64,000 nucleotides of DNA from Tritonibacter litoralis (lineage in GTDB: Bacteria > Pseudomonadota > Alphaproteobacteria > Rhodobacterales > Rhodobacteraceae). The stretch is from positions 372,001-436,000 of the forward strand of contig NZ_WIBF01000001.1 of NCBI RefSeq assembly GCF_009496005.1, written 5' to 3'. Shown piece by piece: positions 27,579 through 36,716 of this stretch (positions are counted from its first letter, which is position 1; the number at the start of each line of letters is the position of its first letter). The notes below the pieces were generated by a model. It saw only the letters and a list, made by a program, of their open reading frames with translations, was not told the DNA's origin and searched no databases. The position numbers were made by a program, and so were the translations under genes.

Positions 27579-28955
27579 TTACATCAGTTTGCGGCGGCGT
27601 GTCACCTCTATATCGAGATCAGTGATTTTTTTACGAAGTGTATTTCGGTTGATTCCCAAAAGTTCCGCACATCGGGCCTGATTTCCGCCGGTTGCGGCCA
27701 GGGTAATCTCGATCATCGGGGTCTCAACCTCGCGCAGAATACGCGCATAAAGGCCTGGAGGCGGCAACATGTCCCCGTGCAGGTCGAAATAACGCTGCAA
27801 ATGACGTGCAACCGAATCTGCCAGTTTCTCATTCGGAACCGCACCGCCGCCGCCGGCAACGGGTTCCGCCGAGGTCTGCGGCCCCAATGCGTTGGCGACA
27901 TCCGTCTTGGAGATCTCTTCGCCACGCGCGGTCAAGGCCAGGGAGCGGACGACATTTTCCAACTGGCGCACATTACCCGGCCAGGAGAAATGACGCAGCA
28001 ACTCCCCCGCTTCCTCATCCAAGGTGCGATGCGGCGCGCCATCCGCCTCTGCGCGAGCCAAAAAGTGATTGGCCAGCAAGACAATATCCTCAACCCGTTC
28101 GCGCAGCGCAGGCACATGCAATTCTGTGCCAGAAATACGGTAATAGAGGTCCTGGCGCAGGCTTCCACGTTCCAGCATTTCATTCACGTTGCGCTGGCAG
28201 GTCGCCATAAACCGCGGAGCATGTTCACCCGGGTTATCAATCATCCGCACCAGACGCGCCTGAACCTCATCCGGAAGATCGGCAACCTCGTCCACCAAAA
28301 TGGTCCCACCTTTGGCCTGCGTCAAAAGGCGCGACGGGCCATCGATGGCGGTCATCATGCTGGGGCTCGCGGTCACAAAGGGCAGCGTACGCCGATCCGA
28401 GAAGTCATGAATAGCGCGCGCAATCAGCGACTTACCGGTACCGCTTTCGCCGGTCACCAACAGCGGCATATCCGAATTCATGACCCGCGCAATCAACCGA
28501 TACAGCGCCTGCATTACCTCGGTCCGGCCAACCAATGGCAACTCTTCGGGACGGTCATCGGATTCGATTTGGATCGCCGTTGGTGCAGAACGCTTTTCCG
28601 TCAACGCCTTTGCGGTACGCTTCATCAGCTCTGGCAAATCAAAGGGCTTTGGCAAGTAATCATAGGCGTCTGCTTCCGCCGCCTTGATCGCCGTCATAAT
28701 CGTATTTTGCGCCGAGATCACAATCACGGGCAGGCCAGGGCGATCTTCTGAGATTTTTGGCAACATTTCCAGGCCATTGCCGTCGGGCATCATCACGTCC
28801 GAGATCACAACGTCGCCTTTGCCCTCGCCAACCCAACGCATCAACGTGGTCAAAGACGAGGTGGCGTGCACCTTGCACCCGGCGCGCGTCAACGCCTGGG
28901 TCAGAACCGTGCGGATCGTACGATCGTCGTCAGCAACAAGTACAGTTCCATCCAT
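27579..28955 (-). CDS. ntrC: Nitrogen regulatory protein C (GAFTGA-less type)
   Basis: 458 residues from the ATG at 28955 ([11 protein letters not shown]), the family N-terminus. The receiver carries [14 protein letters not shown] and the YLPKPFDL lysine loop. The AAA+ domain has [15 protein letters not shown] and [11 protein letters not shown]. The whole stretch that normally holds ELFGHEKGAFTGA is deleted: [23 protein letters not shown] takes its place. This matches Rhodobacter capsulatus NtrC, which activates sigma-70 RNA polymerase and not sigma-54. A Fis HTH ends the protein ([20 protein letters not shown]). NtrB is its kinase, encoded 4 bases upstream. Confidence 0.93.
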   Translation of the reverse strand: MDGTVLVADDDRTIRTVLTQALTRAGCKVHATSSLTTLMRWVGEGKGDVVISDVMMPDGNGLEMLPKISEDRPGLPVIVISAQNTIMTAIKAAEADAYDYLPKPFDLPELMKRTAKALTEKRSAPTAIQIESDDRPEELPLVGRTEVMQALYRLIARVMNSDMPLLVTGESGTGKSLIARAIHDFSDRRTLPFVTASPSMMTAIDGPSRLLTQAKGGTILVDEVADLPDEVQARLVRMIDNPGEHAPRFMATCQRNVNEMLERGSLRQDLYYRISGTELHVPALRERVEDIVLLANHFLARAEADGAPHRTLDEEAGELLRHFSWPGNVRQLENVVRSLALTARGEEISKTDVANALGPQTSAEPVAGGGGAVPNEKLADSVARHLQRYFDLHGDMLPPPGLYARILREVETPMIEITLAATGGNQARCAELLGINRNTLRKKITDLDIEVTRRRKLM

Positions 28956-28959
28956 CGGC

Positions 28960-30039
28960 TTACTCCTTGATTTTGCGTCCGCGCGGCTCGCGCGGCAGCG
29001 ACAGTCTGAATTTGGTTTCACCAGGCTCGGAATGGACAGAGATCCAGCCGTTATGGTCGGCCACGATCTTGCTCACCAAGGCGAGGCCAAGGCCCGTCCC
29101 GTTTTCTTTTCCCGAAACAAAGGGGTCGAAAATGTCATCCTTGATCTGCGGCGGCAGACCTGGACCGTTGTCGATAATTTCGATCTGCAACGGCAAGGCA
29201 CCGCCCTGCCCGTCCCGGCGTCGAAGATTAAAAGAATGCTCATAAAACGTCCGAATACGAATGACGCCACCATCCCGCCCGCAGGCCTCTGATGCGTTTT
29301 TCAGAAGGTTCAGCACCACTTGCAGCAACTGATCCCCGTCCCCCCATGCGGGCGGCAACGACGGGTCATATTCTTCGACAATTGTCATATGCGCCCCAAA
29401 CCCAAGGATTGCAGATCGTCTGGCTCGATCCAGAATATCGTGCACATTCACAGGTTTAAACGCGGGTTCTGTCAGGTTTCCAAACTGCTCGACTTGTTCC
29501 AGCAGTTTCACGATCCGACGACTTTCGCTGACGATCAGCTCGGTCAGCTCCAGATCTTCGGGGTTGAGGTTCATGCTCAGCAGCTGCGCGGCACCGGTGA
29601 TGCCCGCCAAAGGGTTTTTGATCTCATGCGCCAGCATTTCGGCCATGCCTATCGCAGATTGCGCCGCAGATTTGGCAGATTGGTTGCGCGTCAAACGCCC
29701 AGCCAGCTCGCGCGGCGACAGCATCAAAAGCATGGTGCCAACGCTGCCCTGCAATGGCGCCACCTGCACACCACATTGCAACGGAGAGCGGTTGCGGGTT
29801 CCAACATCCAGATCATTGACAAAAAGCGTTGTGTTATTCTCTCTGGCGCGCTGAAACGCCTCCTCGATCGGCGCATCAACTGCCAAAAGCTGCCAGATCT
29901 TTTTGCCTTCCAGAACCTTTTGCGATGCGTTCATAAAGCCTTCGGCGGCGGAATTCACCTCGACCACGCAATCCTCGGAATCCACCAGGAAACTGGGGAC
30001 AGGAATGGAGGACCAAACAGATGCATCTGTGGGACTCAT
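28960..30039 (-). CDS. ntrB: Nitrogen regulation sensor kinase NtrB
   Basis: A 359-residue soluble PAS-histidine kinase that phosphorylates or dephosphorylates NtrC according to PII status. The PAS part is near residues 10-110. The phospho-His lies in [19 protein letters not shown]. The ATPase domain holds [22 protein letters not shown], and [14 protein letters not shown]. No membrane segment is present, as expected for NtrB. Its start overlaps the dusB stop by four bases, and ntrC begins 4 bases after its end, so the three genes are one transcription unit. Confidence 0.94.
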   Translation of the reverse strand: MSPTDASVWSSIPVPSFLVDSEDCVVEVNSAAEGFMNASQKVLEGKKIWQLLAVDAPIEEAFQRARENNTTLFVNDLDVGTRNRSPLQCGVQVAPLQGSVGTMLLMLSPRELAGRLTRNQSAKSAAQSAIGMAEMLAHEIKNPLAGITGAAQLLSMNLNPEDLELTELIVSESRRIVKLLEQVEQFGNLTEPAFKPVNVHDILDRARRSAILGFGAHMTIVEEYDPSLPPAWGDGDQLLQVVLNLLKNASEACGRDGGVIRIRTFYEHSFNLRRRDGQGGALPLQIEIIDNGPGLPPQIKDDIFDPFVSGKENGTGLGLALVSKIVADHNGWISVHSEPGETKFRLSLPREPRGRKIKE

Positions 30040-31022
30040 GCGGCCTGCTCCTCTGGGCGGGTGCTGAGCGCGTCTGGCAAAAGACGCAAAACCTCTTGGG
30101 GATCGCGCGCCGTCAGAACGCGTTTACGCAACACAGCGCCCGTTCCAACCGTGTCCATATACCAGCCAAGGTGTTTTCGTGCGACGCGCACGCCAAGATC
30201 CACCCCATAGAATTCCAACATCGCGTCATAATGGCCGCAGACAAGATCGCACAGCGCCTGCCCTTCTGGAATATCCGGCGCATCGCTGCCCCAGATCGCA
30301 TGGGCCACCTCAGCCAAGACCCAAGGACGCCCCTGGCTGCCCCGGCCGATCATGACCCCATCCGCTCCGGATTTTGCCAAAGCCTCTCCAGCGGTTGCAG
30401 CATCAACGATATCGCCATTGGCAATCACTGGGATGGTCACCGATTCTTTGATCGCTCGGATCGCAGCCCAGTCTGCTGAACCTTTGTAAAATTGGCACCG
30501 GGTCCGCCCGTGGATCGTCACCATCTGAATGCCCGCGTCCTCAGCCCGGCGCGCCACATCCGCAGCGTTCAGGGTTTTGCCGTCCCAACCCAGCCGTGTC
30601 TTGAGCGTCACCGGAACCGGCGATGCTTCCACCACCGCCTCAATCAGCCGCAACGCGTGATCCGGTGTCTTCAACAAGGCCGACCCAGACAGGCCATTTG
30701 TCACCTTTTTTGCGGGGCAGCCCATATTAATATCGATCAAACGCGCCCCGCTGTCAGCCACACGACGGGTGGCCTCGGCCATCCAAAAGGCGTCGCGGCC
30801 TGCAATTTGGACACTTGTGTTTTCAACATCCGCGCTCAATTCAGCGCGCTCGCGAACGCCGGGCTTTGCCTGAACCATTTCTTGGCTGGCGACCATTTCG
30901 CTCACCATCAGGCCAACCCCAAAGGAGCGGACCAGATCGCGAAACGGGCGATCCGTGATTCCAGCCATCGGCGCGAGCGCGATTGGCGGGGCAAGTGACG
31001 TGGTTCCGATGTCGAATGACAA
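30036..31022 (-). CDS. dusB: tRNA-dihydrouridine synthase DusB (NifR3)
   Basis: Flavin enzyme that reduces uridines in the tRNA D-loop. Motifs: LAPMAGITDRPFRDL for FMN binding, DINMGCPAKKVTNGLSGSALL with the catalytic Cys, and TLKTRLGWDG. Later are TIHGRTRCQFYKGSADW and the FMN-phosphate loop IANGDIVDAATAG followed by GVMIGRGSQGRPW. The TTG at 31022 follows AAGG by 9 bases and gives the usual N-terminus ((M)SFDIGTTSL); the ATG at 31079 would add 19 unrelated residues. The position at the head of ntrBC, called nifR3, is classical for alphaproteobacteria. Confidence 0.93.
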   Translation of the reverse strand: MSFDIGTTSLAPPIALAPMAGITDRPFRDLVRSFGVGLMVSEMVASQEMVQAKPGVRERAELSADVENTSVQIAGRDAFWMAEATRRVADSGARLIDINMGCPAKKVTNGLSGSALLKTPDHALRLIEAVVEASPVPVTLKTRLGWDGKTLNAADVARRAEDAGIQMVTIHGRTRCQFYKGSADWAAIRAIKESVTIPVIANGDIVDAATAGEALAKSGADGVMIGRGSQGRPWVLAEVAHAIWGSDAPDIPEGQALCDLVCGHYDAMLEFYGVDLGVRVARKHLGWYMDTVGTGAVLRKRVLTARDPQEVLRLLPDALSTRPEEQAA

Positions 31023-31202
31023 CTGCGTAATCCTTGTGCAATTGGGGCTAAAATAGCCGAAGCTCCCGCTATGCCACAATGAAAGGCAGTTTAAAAACGC
31101 TTAGCAAAACGGCTACCGCTTATTTTTTAATCATTTTCACCTGGGTCATTGCCTCCTCCTGCGCCACCTCATAAACAACAGCGACTTGCGACGGAGTATA
31201 AA

Positions 31203-32357
31203 ATGACCATTGCTGCACTTATTGTTGCTGCGGGAACGGGCGCCCGCGCAGGCGGTGGATTGGCAAAACAATGGCGCCCTTTGTGCGGACAGCTGGTGAT
31301 CGACTGGTCCATCGCGGCATTTCGCAACGCAGGTGTGTCCACGATCTATGTGGTTCTTAACCCGGATGATCCCACCGGATGGCAGCATTTCGCAAACGAT
31401 GCGGCTGTTCATCTGGTTGCTGGAGCCAAAACGCGCAGCGGCTCGGTGCGCAACGGTTTGCAGGCACTATCCGCGCACGCGCCAAGCAAGGTTCTGATCC
31501 ACGATGGCGCGCGCCCCTGCCTTTCACCCAAGTTGATCGCCGACATTACAGCAGCGCTTGAGCATTCCGTCGCTGCTGCCCCGGCTGTGCCAGTTACGGA
31601 TGCTTTGTGGCGCGGGTCCAATGGGCAGGTCACTGGAACCCAGGACCGGAGCAACCTTTTTGCAGCCCAAACACCCCAAGGCTTTGCCTTTGAAACCATC
31701 CTGGCGGCGCATGATACGCACAGCGACACAGCCGCGGATGATGTAGAAGTGGCACGCGCCGCAGGTCACAACGTCCACATCGTCGCTGGGGACACCGACA
31801 ACATCAAAATCACCCAGCCTGAGGATTTTGCCCGCGCTGAGCGGATCTTGGGCTCGCAGCAGGAGAAAAGCGCCATGGATATCAGATTGGGCAATGGCTA
31901 TGACGTGCACCGGTTTGGTGACGGCGATCATGTGGTGCTCTGCGGGGTAAAGATCCCACATGATCGCGGCCTGCAGGGACATTCCGATGCGGATGTGGGC
32001 ATGCATGCGGTGACCGATGCGCTGTATGGCGCACTGGCCCGCGGTGACATCGGACAGCATTTCCCCCCGTCTGACCCCCAATGGAAAGGCGCGGCATCGG
32101 ATATCTTTCTGCGCCATGCGGCAGAGCTTGCGCGTGAAATGGGGTTCCAGATTAGCAATGTAGATTGCACTCTTGTCTGCGAATACCCAAAAGTCGGCCC
32201 GCATGCTTTGCAAATGCGCCAAGTGATGGCCGAAATTCTTGGGATGGATATTGATCGCGTCTCGATCAAGGCCACCACCTCTGAACGTCTGGGCTTTACC
32301 GGACGCAAAGAAGGGATTGCGGCTATCGCCACTGCAACCCTGATCAAACACAGTTAA
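31203..32357 (+). CDS. ispDF: Bifunctional IspD/IspF enzyme of the MEP pathway
   Basis: 384 residues that join two steps of non-mevalonate isoprenoid synthesis. Residues 1-220 are IspD (MEP cytidylyltransferase) with the CTP loop VAAGTGARAGGGLAKQW. Residues about 226-384 are IspF (MEcPP synthase), beginning MDIRLGNGYDVHRFGDGD with the metal-binding Asp/His pair and GHSDADVGMHA. The fusion is usual in alphaproteobacteria. The ATG at 31203 fits the family start; the upstream in-frame ATG at 31149 adds 18 unconserved residues. pgpA follows 17 bases later and cinA overlaps that, giving a three-gene unit. Confidence 0.95.
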   Translation: MTIAALIVAAGTGARAGGGLAKQWRPLCGQLVIDWSIAAFRNAGVSTIYVVLNPDDPTGWQHFANDAAVHLVAGAKTRSGSVRNGLQALSAHAPSKVLIHDGARPCLSPKLIADITAALEHSVAAAPAVPVTDALWRGSNGQVTGTQDRSNLFAAQTPQGFAFETILAAHDTHSDTAADDVEVARAAGHNVHIVAGDTDNIKITQPEDFARAERILGSQQEKSAMDIRLGNGYDVHRFGDGDHVVLCGVKIPHDRGLQGHSDADVGMHAVTDALYGALARGDIGQHFPPSDPQWKGAASDIFLRHAAELAREMGFQISNVDCTLVCEYPKVGPHALQMRQVMAEILGMDIDRVSIKATTSERLGFTGRKEGIAAIATATLIKHS

Positions 32358-32374
32358 ACCCAAAGGATCCGCCC

Positions 32375-32875
32375 ATGCGCCGCACCGCCACCTGGATTGC
32401 CACCCTCGCAGGCACCGGTTACTTGCGCCCCGCTCCTGGCACCTGGGGATCTGCGGTCTCTTTGCCCCTTGCCTATGGTCTGTTCCAGCTTGGCGGTTTC
32501 CCCTTGGTCGCTTTCAGCACCTGCGCGGCCTGTGCAATCGGATGGTGGGCCACGGCCGAAGCAACCCGGGGCGCTGCGGACCACGATCCATCCGAGATTG
32601 TGATTGATGAACTTGCGGGCCAGTGGATTGCGCTTTTGCCGCTGCTATATGCGGCTTGGGCGCATGACATACCCGCGCTTGCACTCTATCCGGGCTGGAT
32701 CAGCGCGTTTGTTCTGTTCCGACTGTTTGACATCACCAAACCGGGCCCGATCGGATGGGCAGATCGGCGCGGCAATGCGCTGGGTGTCATGTTGGATGAC
32801 ATAATCGCGGGTATCTTTGCAGGCATCGGCACCATGATCCTGGCTGGGATCGCACATGGAGTTCTGGGATTATGA
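32375..32875 (+). CDS. pgpA: Phosphatidylglycerophosphatase A
   Basis: Removes phosphate from phosphatidylglycerol phosphate to give phosphatidylglycerol. The 166-residue membrane protein has the PgpA patterns LRPAPGTWGS, the acidic metal-binding segment DHDPSEIVIDELAGQWIALL, and RLFDITKPGPIGWADRR with MLDDIIAGI. Three to four hydrophobic helices are evident. It lies after ispDF and overlaps the cinA-type gene by four bases. Confidence 0.93.
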   Translation: MRRTATWIATLAGTGYLRPAPGTWGSAVSLPLAYGLFQLGGFPLVAFSTCAACAIGWWATAEATRGAADHDPSEIVIDELAGQWIALLPLLYAAWAHDIPALALYPGWISAFVLFRLFDITKPGPIGWADRRGNALGVMLDDIIAGIFAGIGTMILAGIAHGVLGL

Positions 32876-33348
32876 CCACCGACCTCACCGCTTTGATCAC
32901 TGCCGCGCGCGAAGCAGACGTGGTGATCGCAACCGCCGAAAGCTGCACCTCAGGCATGATTGCCGCGGCTCTGACCGAAGTTCCCGGCAGCTCAGCCGTC
33001 TTGGATCGCGGGTTCGTCACCTATTCAAACGCCGCCAAAATGGAGATGCTGGGCGTCCAAAGCGCGACCCTGGACCGGGTCGGCGCAGTCAGCGAAGAGG
33101 TCGCACAGGAAATGGCCGAGGGCGCCTTGCAGCATTCAAACGCCAATCTGGCGGTATCGGTCACGGGAATTGCAGGCCCCGGCGGGTCAGAGTTCAAGCC
33201 CGAAGGCCGTGTCTGTTTTGGCCTGGCTCAACGCGGCACTGACACCCAGACCAAGACCATCGATTTTGGCGCGCTCGGGCGGCAAAACGTGCGCGCTGCC
33301 ACGAGGGACGAAGCGCTCGCTTTGCTTTTCAACGCCATATCCCGGTGA
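32872..33348 (+). CDS. pncC: CinA C-terminal-domain protein, nicotinamide-nucleotide amidase
   Basis: 158 residues that correspond to the C-terminal amidase domain of CinA, without the N-terminal MoCF-like domain. Such proteins deamidate NMN to nicotinate mononucleotide in the pyridine nucleotide salvage cycle. Visible motifs are TAESCTSGMIAAALTEVPGSS with the catalytic Ser, the FVTYSNAAK lysine/tyrosine segment and VTGIAGPGGS. It overlaps pgpA by four bases. It converges on tpm with a 32-base gap and no clear terminator. Confidence 0.9.
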   Translation: MTTDLTALITAAREADVVIATAESCTSGMIAAALTEVPGSSAVLDRGFVTYSNAAKMEMLGVQSATLDRVGAVSEEVAQEMAEGALQHSNANLAVSVTGIAGPGGSEFKPEGRVCFGLAQRGTDTQTKTIDFGALGRQNVRAATRDEALALLFNAISR

Positions 33349-33380
33349 CAGACCAATAGACCAAGCTGCGGAGGCGGCTT

Positions 33381-34022
33381 TTACCCTTTGGGCTGCAAAT
33401 ACCAGATCTGCTCGTCAGCATCGACGCCATCGGCAAATGGACCGCCAACCTTGATGCTTTTCAGCAATTCGATCGTATATTGCGCGCCATAGGCCTGCAT
33501 GATCAGCTCTTGCGCCAGTGAAAACGGCGGGCCATCTGCAGCATTCTGGTCGTAATCAAACCCGATCAAAAGCTGCTGTGCGCCACCTGTCAGTTCAACA
33601 ACATGCGCCGCGTAGTTCGCGCGCGTTTCTGGCTGGATCGCAACCATCGCGGCCCGATCGTATACCGCATCCACCGGCCCCAGCAGATCCGAAGTCACGG
33701 CATAGAAATCGCCTGCAAACAATGTCAATGCACCACTGCGATAACGGCGCAACGGGCCAATCTCGTCGACCTCAGGGGTCAGGTTCAACCTGGCAAAGAC
33801 TTCCTCGACCGCGCCTTGGTTGAATTCCACCCCCGTCACAATAAGACCTTTGGCCAGAAGCCAGTCCAAATCAAAGGACTTACCACACAACGGGACCAAA
33901 ATATGGTTTCCCGCAACTAGGTTTAGGCGCGAATAGAAACGTGCCAAAAAGTCGTTAACCGTACCTTCATGAAAGCCAATTCGACCCTCTTTCCAAAGTG
34001 TTTGCCAAAATTCTTCATTCAT
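33381..34022 (-). CDS. tpm: Thiopurine S-methyltransferase family protein
   Basis: 213-residue SAM-dependent methyltransferase. The N-terminus EEFWQTLWKEGRIGFHEG and the SAM loop ILVPLCGKSFDLDWLLAKG are signatures of bacterial TPMT, which methylates thiopurines or, in bacteria, selenium and tellurium oxyanions. AVYDRAAMVAI and LIGFDYDQ complete the core. The ATG at 34022 has a GAGG ribosome binding site 8 bases upstream; an in-frame ATG at 34043 is less likely. The physiological substrate is not known. Confidence 0.9.
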   Translation of the reverse strand: MNEEFWQTLWKEGRIGFHEGTVNDFLARFYSRLNLVAGNHILVPLCGKSFDLDWLLAKGLIVTGVEFNQGAVEEVFARLNLTPEVDEIGPLRRYRSGALTLFAGDFYAVTSDLLGPVDAVYDRAAMVAIQPETRANYAAHVVELTGGAQQLLIGFDYDQNAADGPPFSLAQELIMQAYGAQYTIELLKSIKVGGPFADGVDADEQIWYLQPKG

Positions 34023-34093
34023 TACCAGATCCTCAAAAGACATTGTTTCCCAGCTTATGGCACCTCAAGCACACTTGAGGTCAAGAAGAGAGT

Positions 34094-34540
34094 TTATCCA
34101 TAAAGCTCGGCCGCACGCCGTTCAAACGCCCGGACAATACGCTGCATGGCCTCATTGAACACGACGCCAATAATCCCCTGCAACACCGCATTCTTAAACT
34201 CAAAGTCGACAAAAAAGGACACATCACAGCCGCCCTCCTCCCGGTCTTTGAACGCCCAGCTGGATTTCATATACCGAAACGGGCCATCCAGATATTCAGT
34301 GTCGATCTCATGCAGGTTCGGGCGCAGAACCACGCGGCTGCCAAAACGTTCACGAAACACTTTGAAGGAAATCACCAGATCCGCCTCCATCACCACATGG
34401 TCCCCATGCGGCACCGAGCTGCGGATCCGCGCCGCAGCACACCAAGGTAGAAACTTGGGGTATTGTGCCACATCCGCCACCAGATCATACATTTGCTGGG
34501 CGGAATACGGCAGCGGCCGGGTTTCTGAATGGGTGGGCAT
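34094..34540 (-). CDS. START-like COQ10/RatA-family protein
   Basis: 148 residues of the polyketide-cyclase/START fold, with the pattern YDLVADVAQYPKFLPWCAAARI, the central YLDGPFRYMKSSWAF and the C-terminal amphipathic helix VVFNEAMQRIVRAFERRA. Family members bind ubiquinone and aid respiration (COQ10) or, in enterobacteria, act as RatA. In alphaproteobacteria, which use ubiquinone, the COQ10-like role is more likely. It is divergent from hpt, with starts about 75 bases apart. Confidence 0.85.
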   Translation of the reverse strand: MPTHSETRPLPYSAQQMYDLVADVAQYPKFLPWCAAARIRSSVPHGDHVVMEADLVISFKVFRERFGSRVVLRPNLHEIDTEYLDGPFRYMKSSWAFKDREEGGCDVSFFVDFEFKNAVLQGIIGVVFNEAMQRIVRAFERRAAELYG

Positions 34541-34614
34541 AATCGTCCGCGTTTCCTTCTGTCGTTTTGCTCGCTGATGTCTTAGATAAAGAACAGAATT
34601 TCAAGAGGACAATC

Positions 34615-35157
34615 ATGAAACAGCGTCCATATGTCATTGACGTGATGATTTCGGCCAAGGCCATTGCCGCCCGGATCGAAGAGCTGAGCCGTGAAATCAC
34701 AACTGAATTCGGCGACACTGATAAACTGGTGGTCGTGGGCCTGTTGCGTGGCAGCTTTGTCTTTATCGCTGATCTGGTGCGTGAACTGGACCTGCCAATT
34801 GAGGTCGACTTCCTGGAAGCCTCCTCTTATGGCAACGCAATGGAAAGCAGCCGAGAAGTTCGCATTCTCAAAGACTTGCGCGGCGCTATTGAAGGGCGCG
34901 ACGTTTTGGTCGTCGAAGACATTGTGGACACGGGTCACACGCTGGACCATGTAACCAAACTGCTCCGCAGCCGCAGCCCCGCACGGTTGAAAACAATCGC
35001 CCTGCTCGACAAACCCTCCCGTCGCGAAGCCGATTTCCGCGCCGATTGGATTGGGTTCGAAATCCCGGATGAGTTTGTGGTCGGATACGGTATCGATTTT
35101 GCCCAGCGGAACCGAAATCTACCCTATATTGGAAAAGTTCGCTTCACTCCGGAATAA
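34615..35157 (+). CDS. hpt: Hypoxanthine phosphoribosyltransferase
   Basis: A 180-residue purine salvage enzyme forming IMP (and possibly GMP) from hypoxanthine (guanine) and PRPP. The PRPP loop reads [14 protein letters not shown]. Other signatures are [17 protein letters not shown] and the C-terminal [22 protein letters not shown]. The ATG at 34615 has an AGAGGAC ribosome binding site; the in-frame ATG at 34567 lies further up without one. The gene stands alone. Confidence 0.94.
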   Translation: MKQRPYVIDVMISAKAIAARIEELSREITTEFGDTDKLVVVGLLRGSFVFIADLVRELDLPIEVDFLEASSYGNAMESSREVRILKDLRGAIEGRDVLVVEDIVDTGHTLDHVTKLLRSRSPARLKTIALLDKPSRREADFRADWIGFEIPDEFVVGYGIDFAQRNRNLPYIGKVRFTPE

Positions 35158-35273
35158 ACGTCATCAGTGTTACGTATTGTAGTCATGCACACGTGATAAC
35201 AATGATCACCAACTTCTGGTAATCTTATTCGCGAAGATCAACTTTGGACTTTTGTCAGCAATTAGGGGCCAGC

Positions 35274-35747
35274 ATGTCTTACATTACTAAAATCGCCAGC
35301 GTCGCAATCTCTGCCATCGTCATTTCAACGCCTGTTTTTGCTCAAGACGCAAAAGTGCTTGAAGCTGCTGTTAAGGCGCGGCAGGCGCAGATGACGCTGT
35401 ATGCTTTCAACCTCGGCCTGTTGGGCGACATGGCCAAAGGCAAGGTCGAATACGACGCTCAAAAAGCCCAGGCCGCCGCATCGGGCCTGACTGCGCTGAC
35501 CAAATTGGATGGCTCCCGCATGTGGCTGCCCGGTACTGACAATGAATCCCTGGAAAACACGCGCGCGCTTCCTGCAATCTGGGCCGAAGGGTCGGATGTT
35601 GGTGAAAAATCCAAAGCGCTGAAAGCCGCCGTCGCCGCAATGGACGAAGCCGCCGGCCAAGGGCTTGAGCCGCTGAAAGCCGCAATTGGCGGCCTTGGCG
35701 GCGCATGTGGCGCGTGCCACAAAGCCTACCGCGCTCCCAAAAGCTAA
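35274..35747 (+). CDS. Cytochrome c' family protein
   Basis: 157 residues with a cleavable signal (about 1-23, ending in VFAQDA). The mature part is an all-helical four-helix-bundle sequence, with a single haem site GACGACHKAYR close to the C-terminus, the usual place in cytochromes c'. These periplasmic high-spin haem proteins bind NO and relate to nitrosative stress. The ATG at 35274 is selected by the signal; an in-frame ATG at 35244 lies 10 codons upstream. A di-haem cytochrome c gene follows 26 bases later. Confidence 0.88.
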   Translation: MSYITKIASVAISAIVISTPVFAQDAKVLEAAVKARQAQMTLYAFNLGLLGDMAKGKVEYDAQKAQAAASGLTALTKLDGSRMWLPGTDNESLENTRALPAIWAEGSDVGEKSKALKAAVAAMDEAAGQGLEPLKAAIGGLGGACGACHKAYRAPKS

Positions 35748-35773
35748 CTAACTTTTCCCAGGAGAGCCCTGTT

Positions 35774-36667
35774 ATGAATAAGTTTTTTAAATCTGTTCTG
35801 GGGCTCTCTTTAATTGCTAGTGCGGCGGGCTTGTGGATCACCGCGCCGCGCACCGTTCCCGCCGAAACATTTACGTCCCTGACCGGCGATGCCACACGTG
35901 GCGAACAGGTGTTTTGGACCGGCGGCTGCGCGTCCTGCCACACGGCCGAGGATGACGCCCAAGACGACAGGATCCTGCTGTCCGGCGGCAAAGCTTTTGT
36001 CACCGACTTCGGGACCTTTTATGCGCCCAATATCACGCCAGATCCTGCCCATGGGTTGGGCGGTTGGAGCGCGGTTGATTTTGCCAATGCAATGCAAGCC
36101 GGTGTGTCTCCGGATGGGAAACACTATTACCCAGCCTTCCCTTACACCTCCTATGCCCGCCTCAATCCGCAGGATGTGGTGGACCTCTGGGCCTTTATGC
36201 AGACGCTACCTCCAAGTGAGGTTGCGAATAGGCCACATGATGTGTCCTTCCCCTTTTCCATCCGCCGCGGCTTGGGGGTTTGGAAGGTGTTGTTCTCCCA
36301 CCCTGAACCTGTTGTAACCGGCGATCTGACAGCAGCACAGAAGCGCGGACAGTATCTTGTGGAAGGGCCTGCGCATTGCGGCGAATGTCACAGTCCGCGC
36401 AACTCCATGGGCGGCATCGATTACACACGTTGGCTGGGCGGCGCGCCGAACCCATCCGGCAAGGGTACAATCCCCAATATTACCCCCGCCGCGCTTGATT
36501 GGTCAGAGGCGGACATTGCAGAATACCTCTCCAGCGGCTTTACGCCCGAATATGACAGCGCAGGTGGAGAGATGGCCGAAGTCATCGAGAACACCGCGCG
36601 CCTGTCGGATGAGGATCGCGCAGCAATTGCCGCATACCTCAAAGCGGTTCCCAGGATTTCGCAATAA
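35774..36667 (+). CDS. Di-haem cytochrome c
   Basis: 297 residues with an N-terminal membrane/signal segment (MNKFFKSVLGLSLIASAAGL) and two haem motifs, CASCH near residue 55 and CGECH near residue 200, each in its own cytochrome c domain. Candidate Met ligands lie downstream of each motif. The arrangement resembles electron-transfer subunits of alcohol, sorbitol or other dehydrogenases, but no dehydrogenase gene is adjacent. It is likely co-transcribed with the cytochrome c' gene, to which it may pass electrons. The ATG at 35774 has an AGGAGAG site. Confidence 0.87.
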   Translation: MNKFFKSVLGLSLIASAAGLWITAPRTVPAETFTSLTGDATRGEQVFWTGGCASCHTAEDDAQDDRILLSGGKAFVTDFGTFYAPNITPDPAHGLGGWSAVDFANAMQAGVSPDGKHYYPAFPYTSYARLNPQDVVDLWAFMQTLPPSEVANRPHDVSFPFSIRRGLGVWKVLFSHPEPVVTGDLTAAQKRGQYLVEGPAHCGECHSPRNSMGGIDYTRWLGGAPNPSGKGTIPNITPAALDWSEADIAEYLSSGFTPEYDSAGGEMAEVIENTARLSDEDRAAIAAYLKAVPRISQ

Positions 36668-36696
36668 AAAAGCCACCCTTGCATCAAGAGCGGCTT
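36664..36696 (-). terminator. Rho-independent terminator for lipA
   Basis: Read on the minus strand, a 12-base-pair stem (36696-36685 with 36681-36670) with G-T wobbles and an ATG loop is followed by a run of six T. On the plus strand the wobbles become mismatches, so it works mainly for the lipA direction. Confidence 0.8.
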
Positions 36697-36716
36697 CTAA
36701 GAGCTTGATTTCAAAC

